DNA of 64,000 nt. It comes from Artemisia argyi (taxonomy: Eukaryota > Streptophyta > Magnoliopsida > Asterales > Asteraceae). A model generated the notes under the pieces. It saw nothing but the letters and a program-made list of their open reading frames with translations. It did not search any database and was not told the DNA's origin. The stretch is from assembly GCA_030686995.1 (NCBI GenBank), contig CM060697.1, positions 100,020,147 to 100,084,146 on the forward strand, read 5' to 3'. The first letter of the stretch is position 1. Every line of letters starts with the position of its first letter. A program made the translations under genes and the position numbers. This document shows positions 44,983 through 55,830 of this stretch, one piece after another.

Positions 44983-45310
44983 CTAGCGAAGCACTAGCTG
45001 ATTTCCTAAATGACTACCCCATACCCAAACAAATTTAAGGTTATGCTTCCGAGCAAAAACCAAAACATTTATGATGCCCTGAAAGGGTATGTTGGGCTTT
45101 AAACACATGCTTTTACGTGATCAAATCTAAGAATACCTCTCCACCCTTTGTTTTTAGAATTGTTGCAATATTATGAGGTACACATATCTAGGTTTAACCC
45201 ATTTGGCCTAGCTAAACTCACCACCTATATAGTAATGTGTAAGGCTTATGGCTACGAGCCCACATTGACCGTACTTAGAGGCTTTCTAAACCTTTGCCCT
45301 GGTGGATGAC
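44983..45310 (+). pseudogene. gypsy-type 'putative transposase' gag relic (PF04195-like)
   Basis: Broken reading frames give ALADFLNDYPIP, then LELLQYYEVHISRFNPFGLAK and CKAYGYEPTLTVLRGFLNLC with a stop after PGG. This order (a hydrophobic helix, an RVHxxQxxP-like piece, a CxxxGYEPTxxxFRxFF-like piece) is typical of the plant gypsy-type N-terminal domain (Pfam Transposase_28). Frameshifts near 45040-45150 make it dead. The assignment is from memory of the family pattern. Confidence 0.6.
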
Positions 45311-45639
45311 GTGTCATCCTTCATAATTCTTAGTTTAGTTACGCTGTAACTAGCCTGATTAGGTTAGGCCGTAACTCTCCTGCACCATGTCATTTCTCCG
45401 TGTAATTCATATTTAGCTTTTTTCCATACCATTGCTCCGAATATCTCCTATTATGAAATATGAACCATTATTAGTACACACTCATGTAGAAATGTAGAAT
45501 TATAATAAACTCGAGCATAAACATGGGATTTTGATACTAAAATTATTTGATGTTATCAGTGAGTCCTCAAGGTACACATGAGTATGCTTCTTGAAAAAAA
45601 AAATAGTGCAACAGCTAAACCATAATGTCATTCATCATA

Positions 45640-47395
45640 AAAGTTGAAAATTAAAATGACACAAAAGGCACTCAGAATTGAAAATGAGACTGAATTCAGA
45701 AACAATGTTCTTGATATCTTTTGTGATGAAAAGGGGATTTCTCAAAACTTCTACTCAACCTATGCTAACTAGCCATTGAGGCCATAAGAACAGTGCTAAG
45801 TGGATCAGTTTTGTCTAAACACTTTTGGACTGAGTCTGTAAGCACTGCATGCTTCACTCAGAACTGATTGTCAAAAGACATTAAAAAACTCCTTATGAAG
45901 TGTTTCATGGAAGACTTCCCAATGTCAGATATTTTCATATCTTTGCTTTTCCTATGTTTACTCTCAATCACAAGGACCACCTTAGAAAATTTGATGCCAA
46001 AGACGATGATAGATACTTCCTTCGATATTCTCTTGTCTCTTAAGCCTTCCGAATTTTTAACACTAGGAGTCAAGGAGACAACAACATGAGGAAACATTCC
46101 ATGTCACATTTAATGAAAGCATGGAAGGCATTAGGTTTTCCAACAACCGATGAAATTAACATCACTGACAATGAGATATATCCGCCTGATGAATTTTTAA
46201 TCAAAAATCCATCAAATAACTATCGCAATGAGGGTGACATACTTCATTATATCCCTCCTTACGCGAAACCAAAAACATCAACCACTGAGACTAATGAACA
46301 AACAGTTCCTGGATACATTGGGACACTGATGAACAAACTAATGTTCATCATGACCATATTATTTCTGAAACCCTAGCCACTAAAGCTTAAGAAAACATTG
46401 TTCAATCTGTTGATGGTCCAATCATTGATGAAAACATAAGGGAAAATTCTGAATCTTCTTCACCTCAAGCTGAAGAATCAGTTTCTGAAACTACTCAATC
46501 TCCCATAAACACATGAGAGCCCGTCATCTCAATAAATATCCCTTTACCTCCAAGTTCAATTACTCACCACGAACCTCAGGATAAGTGGTCAAGAGTAAAA
46601 CACATTAAACTTGTGAATATTGTACTAGAACCCTTTGTTGGCATGGCCACAAGACAAAAGGCTAAGGAACTTAGTGCAACTTCAGCTGGTGAATGTCTCT
46701 ATGCAGACTTCTATTTGAAATTGAAGTTCAAAAGGTTTCGGAGGCACTCAAAGAGTAAAGTTGGATTGATAATATACGAGAGGAACTGAACCAATTTGAA
46801 AGAAACAAAGGTTGGCCGCTAATTCCTCCTCCCAAATGAAAAACCATCATTGGAACCAAATAGATTTTCGAGAACAAGATGGATGAAAATGGCATTGTCA
46901 TCAGAAACAATGCCAGACTGATTGCTCGAGGTTATAAGCAAGAAGAAAGAATATACTATGATGAGACATTTGCTCATGTTGCAAGACTAAAAGCCATCAA
47001 GATATTTCTTGCCTATGCCACTTACATGAACTTTGTCAAAAGTGCATTCCTGAATGGTAAACTCACAGAAGACGTTTGTGTCCAACAAACCCTTGGATTT
47101 GAGAGTAATAAGTTTCCTCACTATGTATGAAAATTGGACAACCCTTTATGGACTTCAACCACCTCCAAGAGCATGGTATGAAACTCTCTCAACATTCTTC
47201 ACGCAGCACAAGTTTGTAAGAGGAAATATTGATAACACCTTATTTATTTACAAAACTAAAACTAAGTGTATGTGGATGACAATATATCTGGTTAAACAAA
47301 TAACAAAGTGTGTAAACAATTTGCCAAACTGATGACTCAGAAGTATGAGATGAGTCAAAGACTCACTCTCCCTAGGTAACGTCAAAAGTGAAAAC
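45640..47395 (+). pseudogene. Ty1/copia polymerase relic: integrase to reverse transcriptase
   Basis: Fragments in order along the + strand: integrase (TEFRNNVLDIFCDEKGISQN, about 45690), a broken core, the hinge (YPPDEFLIKNPS near 46180), then RT (NNARLIARGYKQEER, AFLNGKLTEDVCVQQ, PPRAWYETLSTFFTQHKF near 47165) and the last piece with VNNLPN. Several stops and shifts, so no protein. It lies before TAXI unit 3; a piece of the same sequence survives at 9435-9581 before TAXI unit 1, so it belonged to the duplicated unit. Confidence 0.8.
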
Positions 47396-47432
47396 CTTAT
47401 CTATTTACTGTTTATGCAAACCACAACCAAAT

Positions 47433-47600
47433 GGCCGGGTGTTAAGGCACCTAACCTCCTTACAAGAGGTCTAGGGTTCAAACCTAAGTAGGTTCACATA
47501 TGGGGCGGGGAGGGAAAAGGTCGAAAATGGTCACGGGATACGTCAATTAAGCCCCGTACATCTGAGTCAACGAATCGCCCTCCTTGGGTAACTTGAACAT
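47433..47600 (+). mobile_element. SINE-like element, copy 2
   Basis: Box B-like GGTTCAAACCT (near 47469), then CCGTACATCTGAGTCAACGA and ATCGCCCTC in the same order as the copy at 1238-1400. Box A is weaker (GGCCGGGTGTTAAGGC). Same family judged by eye. Confidence 0.45.
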
Positions 47601-47954
47601 GAAAACCCTCATCCGTTAGTGTTAATTGTAATAAGCGGTTAACGCATCGAGTGGCTGAAACTCCATGACATCAGAAACATTTTACGCGAATGATTTGAAA
47701 GATGAAGAAGGTGCCCAAGCAGCATGATAAGCAAGGAAAAGGATTTCTACTAGCACTTGAATTTTCTGCAATAAGCTCTGATTGAGTACACATTCCATTA
47801 CCCAGATTCATCACATTGACAGCAAAATCACCAATCTAGTAAAGTTGAACTGCTGGTTATCGGTGGACAGGAAGGACTGTCATAAGAGTAAGAAGTTCGA
47901 ACTTCTGTGCAATCAAATTTTTCACAAGATATAGGACCGGCACAAAGGTGGTTA

Positions 47955-48180
47955 TTAGCAACTGCCTTTTGAAATCCTTACTTGGACACAATCATGCCAA
48001 AAGGAAGGAGTTTCTCCAATATCTATTAGGAAAATTGTGTGCCAGAATTGCATGTCCACATATGCTGTCACAAGAGTCATGCTATAGGGAGACTTGGCGG
48101 CATCAGTATGTTTATTTATTGGAAAAACAAGCGAAGTGCATGTAAACCATGGCATCGTGTTGAAGTGAGAAGAATGCCAG
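47955..48180 (-). pseudogene. TAXI-like N-terminal relic next to copy 3
   Basis: Carries FPINKHTDAAKSPYSMTL and FLIDIGETPSFWHDC, like the relic at 40909-41238. It is shorter upstream: about 380 bases of unit 2 are missing at 48165. It ends at ISKGSC. Not a functional gene. Confidence 0.75.
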
Positions 48181-48548
48181 AAAGAAAGGGCTGGTTGCAG
48201 AGAAGATGCATTTTTGTATTTCTTGATCAAATGTGAAACTTATTAAGCTGATCAAGCAGATTTGTATAACTTCCTTTATACTAGTAGAATAAATTGGTGG
48301 TACGATGAATGGATTTAAAATTTTCACATCAGTTGTTTGAGGTTTAAAGTGTTAACACCATACAAAATAAGTTACAAGATGTAGTCCTGTAGTGAACTTT
48401 AGACATTAGATTTATTTTCCATATTAGAAGTGATGAAATAAGTACAAGACATAGTGCTCTGGAAGAATGGAAATGAGACATTATTAAGTTTTGGTTTTAT
48501 ATATATGGAAGCCTTTTAAAGCAGCATTGACCACTCATCATGCATGGT

Positions 48549-49775
48549 TCAGAGGAAATTCGCACAAGAAGTCTGCTTACGTAGTAACGAAGAACTAAAC
48601 CCAAAAGATGAATTCTCTACATCAAACAACAGAAAGTTATCCTCAAACTGATGTGTCCCGATAATGATTGCATGTTTGCTTTTAGCACCACCGTCAAGCA
48701 AAGCCAAACACGCCACTTTATCTGTTACCTGTTTAATAGAGTTAGCACCGGAAATTGTCCAGCTCTTTCCACCCTGGAGATTTAAAAGGATATCAGGAAC
48801 TTTTAAAGCACCTTGGGTACCATTTCCTGAGGTGCTGTAACAAAGGCTAAATGGTGCGATTGGATTTGCTTTCGGGATTCGTTTTGTAACCATTGAGAAC
48901 CTCCTAACCACTGGATTGTAAATATCTGTTCTAAGAGTTGTGTAAGCCTCAACTGAACTAAGCTTAGCAGTGGTATTTCCTGGAAGGTCAACTGACCTCT
49001 TTTTAATTACAATAGAATTGATACCGATAAAGTATCCGAAAGAATCAGGATGCGTTAGCAGTGGAGTATAAGAGAGTAAACTCCTTACATCAACATCTGA
49101 AAGATAATAAGGACCATTTCCATAAAATAGAATCCCAGGAGCGGCAGATGTGCTAGGTAAACATAGAGATAATGTTCTATTGACTGGTGGTTGATTTAAG
49201 GAAGCTGGTAATGCATATGGGGATGTTGACAACGCTAGGACTCCAGTAACATCTTTAGGGTATGACAGGAATGCCGTATCAGGATTAACACAACCCACGT
49301 TAGCATTTGCATAATAGATATTATTACTTGGCTTCATCTTTACATAAAAAGTGTCATTGCTGAGATAGCTTATGACACATCTACCGTCTAGTGGGTCCAC
49401 CACATTGTATGGGCAGTAGCACTCTCCCTCGTAAGATGCATCTTGGGCCGGAGGGCAGGAAGGACTTTTAGAATAGGAAGAAGTTCGCACTTTGTCACAT
49501 ATATCTTCGAAGCAAGAGACGGCAGGGGTACAAACTCCAGGGCAATATCTGCTTGCTTGCATATTCCAGGTGGGCCAGCAACCAAACCATGTGAATGGAG
49601 CATCGATGTCTATAAGGTAGTTTGTGCCTTCTTTAAAGATATGTGCGCTGTAGAGCGGCTTAGCAGCATCTGTATGTTTGTTTAGTGGAAGATAAAAGTC
49701 AGATTGTGCTATGGCTTCATGTTGATAGGAGAAAAAGGCTAGAAGTAGAACTATAATTTGTAGAAAATTAAGCAT
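48549..49775 (-). CDS. TAXI/EDGP-like secreted A1-family protein, copy 3 (non-catalytic)
   Basis: Single-exon, 408 residues from the Met at 49775. Signal peptide (IIVLLLAFFSYQHEAIAQ), mature N-terminus FYLPLNKHTDAAKPL, and N-lobe cysteines as in copy 2 (VCTPAVSCFEDIC, GECYCPYNVVD). First motif DID, second catalytic Asp replaced (SSVEAYTTL), so non-proteolytic as in TAXI and EDGP proteins. It differs from the others by NQPPVNRTLS, TSGNGTQGALK and SWTISGANS, which change potential N-glycosylation sites slightly (NGT and NRT kept). A TATA box lies at 49829-49836. Near-identity of the three copies suggests recent duplication or gene conversion. Confidence 0.9.
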   Translation of the reverse strand: MLNFLQIIVLLLAFFSYQHEAIAQSDFYLPLNKHTDAAKPLYSAHIFKEGTNYLIDIDAPFTWFGCWPTWNMQASRYCPGVCTPAVSCFEDICDKVRTSSYSKSPSCPPAQDASYEGECYCPYNVVDPLDGRCVISYLSNDTFYVKMKPSNNIYYANANVGCVNPDTAFLSYPKDVTGVLALSTSPYALPASLNQPPVNRTLSLCLPSTSAAPGILFYGNGPYYLSDVDVRSLLSYTPLLTHPDSFGYFIGINSIVIKKRSVDLPGNTTAKLSSVEAYTTLRTDIYNPVVRRFSMVTKRIPKANPIAPFSLCYSTSGNGTQGALKVPDILLNLQGGKSWTISGANSIKQVTDKVACLALLDGGAKSKHAIIIGTHQFEDNFLLFDVENSSFGFSSSLLRKQTSCANFL

Positions 49776-49828
49776 TTTGAATGATTGTATTTTGTCAACT
49801 GTGTGGTTTTGATATGGGTCGAAGCACA

Positions 49829-49836
49829 TTTATATA
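49829..49836 (-). promoter_or_regulatory. TATA box of TAXI-like copy 3
   Basis: TATATAAA on the - strand, about 55 bases before the start codon, same layout as copies 1 and 2. Confidence 0.65.
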
Positions 49837-50159
49837 GATCATAATGGAACATGTGCACGCACATTCTCTAAGTTTCTTTTTAATTGAAGCTAACTTGGTG
49901 GCATTAGCATTATTAATTCAAACTATAGAAACTCCATATGCAATTAAAGTTAGTTTCTTTTGGACCAATTAACCACTTTTAAGTTAGATTAATACTTGAA
50001 TATCTTACTCTAAGTTATATTTAATATACTTGAATATCTTTACTTTTATTTTTATTTTTAAATACTATTAAGCATTTTTATGAATAGAAATCTTAAAAGA
50101 AATTAAGTTTGCATGCTTTTTGTATGTATACTTTCGTTTTGAAATTGTGTACGAGTAAC

Positions 50160-51600
50160 ATATAATAAATTAATGCATGATAAGGATTTATTTGATATGC
50201 TTTTAAGGGGTTATTTAAGCCTAAATTCGTTATTATATGATCAAATATTGCCTCACATCGTTTTTATTCGTGTTTTAGGTACTTGGGACGCGAATTCTGG
50301 AAATTGGGGCTTTTTGGACGTATTTGGGCGAAAAAGTGGAGAAAACGGCAAAGTCATGAAAATCCTGTCAGAATGGTACACCTGACGGCGTCACGTTATG
50401 CTTTTTTTTTTTTTTTTTTTTTTGGCGTCAGGTTATACTGAAGATGGGCGTCACGTTTTGAAGATTACAAGTGATGGGCATAATGAAGTAATGAGTGAAG
50501 GCGTCAGTGTTGAGCTGACGGCGTTAGAGTTCAAAGAGTGACGGTGTCAAAGTGATGACTAGCACAAGATGAAACCCTAATGGCGGCGACCTGACGGCGT
50601 CAGAGGCTATAAGCTGACGCCGTCACAAGTGAAAACTATATATAGAATTCGATTTTTCTTTCATTATGTCGAAATTATCCACTTTTTGGGAGACAAAAAC
50701 CCTAAAACGATTTTGCACTTCATTGTAAGGCTTTTACAGCTTCTATCTTCCATGTCCAATTAAAGATAAGTAATCATTTAATCATTCAATATGTTTATGT
50801 GTTGTTTGATTATTTGTTTTTCTTTTCTTTTTTTTAACATGTTAGCTTAAATTATCTTGTGTTTACTTAGATCTAATGAAACCTAGTTATTGATTATTGA
50901 GGAGTTGGTCTATTATTTAGTTGATTGATTCACATTTAGGTTAAGAAAACTGGTTGATCTCATTTGTGTAACTAGCTTGAACGTCTTAAAAAACGTAATC
51001 GTATGTGCAATACCGTTTTTCTCGTTGTATATAATGCATGAATTGATGTTTGTGATTCTATGATAGTATACTTAATGTGTGGTCATAGGAGAAACTGATA
51101 TTCATAGAGTTGGGGAAGGTAGCACACCCCCACGACTGGTATTAAGGAATAGTGCTTCAACTAAAATAATTGCACTATGACATTCAACGAATCAATAAAA
51201 AACTAACTATTGAGTAATTAAGTCTAAGTAAACACGTTTGTCTCGTCATATGTAGTTCACCATTTTTATTTTCTCGTTATTTAATTTTCTATTTATTAAT
51301 TAGTTTTTGGGTTAGTTGACTAGCAACTAATTCCGCCCACTCCTTTAAAACCGAGATTTTTATTTGCTTTTATAAAAATATAAAAATATAAAAATATAAA
51401 AATACAAAAAGAATCATCCCTCACCTTTAGGGTTATCCGACATACACTTTAACCTAACGAAACTATTCCCCTAAAGAATGATCAATTCTCCGGACATACC
51501 TATACTACACTACAACGACAATGTACACTGCCTGGAGGATTGCAAGCTTCTCAAGATACCTTGAGAAGTAAAACATTTTACGTGGCCGTAATCCTCGCAT
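50160..51600 (+). repeat. LTR-like relic with TGACG palindromes, copy 2
   Basis: Eight partial or full TGACGGCGTCA-type sites (50383-50626) lie before a TATA box (CTATATATAGAA, 50635-50647). After it comes TTAGATCTAATGAAACCTAG and a leader region (AATCATCCCTCACCTTTAG near 51412) shared with 35836-37100. This fits a gypsy LTR plus leader. A poly(T) run (50402-50423) splits the site cluster. No coding frame was recognised. Confidence 0.5.
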
Positions 51601-53040
51601 CAATGCAATTAATTCAATTTACTTATGACAATTAACATTATTAAATATAACTTATAATTGTGTCATTGAACTTTAGCTTATATTAACACTTCTAAAACAT
51701 ATAATTTTTTGTTATTCTCTCCATAAACAAACATGATTCGCCTTGAAATTTCTACCAAACTAATCAAAAAAAATGTTTTATACAAGAACATATTTGTACG
51801 AATTTATTAATGACAAATGATGCAAATGTGTGAAGTGTTTAGTGTTAAATATATTATTTAAAATATTTTTCACATACATATCTTTATCTTTAACTACTAT
51901 AGAGTATTAAAACCTTTCTATTAGTAGAAATTAAAAAAAAAAAAAAAAAAAAAATTACACACATTTATTTTGTACATTTTAGTTTTGTAATTTTGTGACA
52001 GAATAAGTTAATGCAATTAATTGAAATTAATCATGATAATCAACTTCATATTGCTATTAAATACAATATAACTTATAGTTGTGTAAGTAAACTTTATCTT
52101 ATATTATGACTTTTAAAACTTATAATTTTATGTTATTCCCTTCAAAACCAACTACGATACCCAATGAAATTTCCACCAAATTAATCAGCAAAAATAAGAA
52201 AACTATTTTTTATGAAAATATATTTGCACGAATTTATTAATGGTGGATGATACAAATGTGTATAGTGCTAAGAGCTAAGTCTATGATATAAATAAGTATA
52301 ATATTACGGAGTAATATATTTTTCTTACTCATCTCCACATGATTTTTTTAACATTAGAATTTTGAATGCATTATAAACCCTCTTTTACTTATAATTCACA
52401 TTTATATGGGACAGATATAATACAAAAGATTATTGATAATTGTAACAAGATACATAAAAGCAACTTTAGAAAAATGTACACTTGTACATTCATTTATTAT
52501 GATGATGCAAAAACTTTTTTAAATTCGATTTAGTAAAAACATTTAAAACATAAACTATCATATTTTGTGATAAGGAGGTGTAATTTTATGACGTATAAAA
52601 TGTTATTAAGTTTATCACAAAGTTTGTTAACTACTTGCAAATACAAGTCGTTGCCAACCACTTTGACCTTCTATCTTCATAATATTTCTCACTATTGACT
52701 GCCTCAATTCCGCACAGGTATATTATATGAAATGTTATTCCGTTGCTTAAAGTATCTTAACCTAAAATTTATGTCATATGTAAAGTTATTGTCATGAAAA
52801 ACGTATAACTAAAAACATTGGTCGCTAAAGATTTTAATTAAAATGATACTAGTCGCTGCAACACGCGAGTACCGAGAGTCACACAAATTTAATGTTAAAA
52901 TTAGATAAAGCCATCTAAGAAAAACCAAGTCAGAGGGTGTAATTAACTAATGCTAAAAGTCATTGAACCGACACAAGTCACAACTGACAATCTCTAAATG
53001 TAAGCTTTTAAACATTTGAATGGCTGAATGGCTGAATGTT
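51600..53040. repeat. AT-rich segmental repeat
   Basis: Two internal near-repeats (ACGAATTTATTAATG at about 51806 and 52228, each with its surroundings) and a match with 38900-39690. Contains a poly(A) run near 51930. No gene was seen. Confidence 0.6.
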
Positions 53041-53049
53041 GCACCTAAA

Positions 53050-53444
53050 AGAAGTGTCACTGCCGCCACTGCTGTTCTGCTCAGATCAGTTGCCTCCCGG
53101 ACTCCTCTGCTCAGATCTGTTGCGGTCCGTCATCGATGGCTTGATGTTGCCTTGGGTTTTGACTTTAGATCTGTTAGGTTTAGGTCTGGCTCCTTTGAGG
53201 ACGTTTAGTTTTATCTTCTTTGTATGTTTTATGTACTTTATGTATTTTTGTCAAGCTACACCTTCATATGGTTGTGTCTACCAAAAGCTCACTATGGTGA
53301 TTCCCCCCACCCTTGTATGGTGTTGTTGTAGTCTGTCACAACTATTATGGTGTATGTATTGTTTTGGCTTAACTTATTATGTTCGATGTAACTTGTTGTG
53401 TTCAAATTTCCTCCATTTGTGAGGCGTGAAATGAAATCTCTGTT

Positions 53445-53480
<36 letters not shown>
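53050..53480 (+). mobile_element. poly(A)-tailed non-LTR insertion, 5'-truncated
   Basis: The unmatched stretch lies between flanks that pair with 40440-40470 and 40610-40660, and ends in about 37 A's (53443-53479). It carries low-complexity GCTCAGATC repeats (about 53090-53120). No RT domain remains. LINE-type by its tail only. Confidence 0.55.
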
Positions 53481-53780
53481 CAATTGAGATTTTAAATTCA
53501 TAGTTTTGGTACTTATAGATTATCTGAACATCAATAATGCTAAATATTTTCTATCTAACTGCACAATCTTTTAAAACTAATAGCAATTTTTATTTGTTTT
53601 CTTTTTCTTGTCTCTTTAAACTTTTATATATAATGAATACCTTACAAGTTACAGCTGCAAAATCGTTATTGAAATCTTCTTCCGTAAATGGAAGATGCAT
53701 GCTTTATTGCAACTTGCATGTGAAGGATGAAAATTTAGAATGCAAAACAAACAAAAAGCCTCAATTTTTTGCATAAATTC

Positions 53781-54192
53781 TTAGAGGGGCAATAGTAGCA
53801 TCATAACAAGGAGCTGAAACCCGAGTATAGAACCAGCAGTCAACTTTAGTGTTATAGATGATGAAGGAGGGGTTACAGTGCGACTGGTGACACGAGGTGG
53901 TGGTGATGATTTGCTTCTAGGACCATTTATTGGTCGAGTTGGTGGTAGAGTGGTTGTTTTTGGTGGTGTTGGGGATGGAGGAGCGGTGGTCTTTGATGGT
54001 AGGGGTTTCACTACCTCAATCCGAACCACCATTTCTGGGCTACGCTTTGTACCTAAGCTTTGGATAAAATATTGGCTTCGGGATGGAGCTGTAGATCCCA
54101 CATTGTGATCCATCGCAACGTACTGCTAAATCCACGAGCATCGTTGTAGCAGCAAACAACATTAGTATCCTCAAAACCGACACCTTAGCCAT
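53781..54192 (-). pseudogene. phytocyanin pseudogene A'
   Basis: Starts with a normal signal peptide (MAKVSVLRILMLFAATTML). A 4-base insertion near 54120 breaks the frame just before DHNVGS. The core domain is deleted as in copy A (DHNVGSTAPSRSQYF), and the ligand cluster reads GTKRSPEM, so Cys and His ligands are gone. Linker and GPI tail (SSSITLKLTAGSILGFQLL) are intact in frame. Dead as a copper protein. Confidence 0.82.
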
Positions 54193-54563
54193 AGCCTTTC
54201 TTATCTTGAACCGAGACTAGGTTTTGCAAGAAGGTACATGGATATGAGATTTTAGCCTTTATGTAAACCATGCATTTATAAGAAGATAGCAAGGGAAGAA
54301 CGGATCTGACCTGAGTTGTTTTTTGCTCCAAATTTTCTTTGAATGTTTCATTTGTGCATTATTCAAATGGTGATAGTTGCAGGCTTGTTAGTCTTTTATG
54401 ATCATGGTGGTGTTGTTTCGGCTTTTGACAAATAGAGTAGTTGACTTCTCTTGTTATTTAAGAAATGTTCTTGACTTGGCTGGTAGAAGCATTTTAGATG
54501 AGCATTTTAACTGATTTACATATGAACGAGGTGATTTGCATTTTGGTTTATTTCTGACCAATC

Positions 54564-54614
<51 letters not shown>

Positions 54615-54681
54615 AGGGTCAAATGAGCCAAAAGTATTGAAAGTCGTCTAAATTCTATTTTTAATGCTTATACGCCTACAT

Positions 54682-54904
54682 CATTTAATTAAGTTTTATA
54701 AAATGACGTTTGTTTGTTGATCCGAATCGTTTGGACTCGAACCAAGAACATCTTGTTTTGACTTTTGAGCCATTACCCACCCCGCTCATTTTGATACATC
54801 TAGCGACTCTAAACATCTTTAGCTTGTTCAATTTTTCTATAACAATATCATTTGTACTTTGTATTTTTTTCATGCATTTAATTAAGTTTTATAAAATGAC
54901 GTTT
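54682..54904. repeat. 30-bp direct repeat pair
   Basis: CATTTAATTAAGTTTTATAAAATGACGTTT occurs at 54682-54711 and again at 54875-54904, apparently identical, 193 bases apart. The left block lacks this pair (near 5560-5820). The second copy sits directly before the LINE fragment, so it may come from that insertion. Confidence 0.7.
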
Positions 54905-55705
54905 AATTTATCGATGTAACATGTTATATGGGTCGAAATCTAGAATTTGGGATTGGAGAAGAGGTTTACGTGATGGGCATGAAAAAAATCAGCTAGATGG
55001 ACTACTTTATCTTTTGCGTGACTTTGACCCATGTGACGTAGAAGACTCATGGGTCTGCTCCCTAAATTCTAACAACACCTACACTGTGTCGTCAATGAGG
55101 AAGATGATTGAAGGTAACCTTCTGCCCTTCCAGGAGGATAAAATTCGTTGGAATAGATATCTCCCGATCAAGGTAAATATCCTATCTTGGCGTCTTCGTT
55201 TGAACCGGTTACCTACCCGTTGCAACCTAGACCATCGTGGGATTGATCTACACACCACTAGATGTCCCTTATGCAATGAGGACCTTGAAACAAGCCAGCA
55301 CATCTTTGTTGATTGCCTGATAGCCGGTGATCTTTGGAACCGCATATCGCGTTGGTGGGGTATGGTGAACTATCCCAAAACCCTTCTCGACCTATCCTCT
55401 TGGGCGGACTCGACGAGTCTTAACAACTGTGCAAAGTTGTGCTTTGATGTGGTTTTGCAAACAACTTTTTGGGTTCTTTGGAGATATAGGAATCGAGTTT
55501 GTTTTGATTTAAAACCACCAAGGAAGGATACTCTCATGGATGAAATCATGGTTTATTCGCATTCTTGGATTTGTCATAGAAGTAGGAATCTTGTACCTAA
55601 TTGGATAGATTGGACTGTTGATCCTATATCCTCTTGTATGAACTTATTGTAATTCCTTCCTAGCGCCTTGCTAGTTTTTAATTGATGTGCTGTTCAAAAA
55701 AAAAT
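54905..55705 (+). mobile_element. LINE 3' fragment with zf-RVT domain
   Basis: An open frame (54921-55652, 243 residues) encodes the C-terminal domain of plant non-LTR pol: VKVNILSWRL-like IKVNILSWRLRLNRLPTRCNL, then the zinc-binding RCPLCNEDLETSQHIFVDC, LWNRISRWWGM, and LQTTFWVLWRYRNRVCF. No RT catalytic core is present, so it is truncated at the 5' end. The 3' end after the stop has TTCAAAAAAAAA. It sits between phytocyanin relic A' and gene B'; the left block has no such insert. It was kept open, but is probably not translated. Confidence 0.8.
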
Positions 55706-55830
55706 TTATAACAGCTGAATATCTTAGCAGTGCACAAACATTAAGCTAAACAAAAGATGCATGGTTTTATTTCAAGTTAGGAAAACAATTATAGAATGAA
55801 AACATACAACACGCAAACATTTCATGATTC

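Noticed and set aside
53020..53422. Open frames with serine and leucine runs near 53 kb
   Set aside because: They lie inside a poly(A)-tailed insertion with no recognisable domain.
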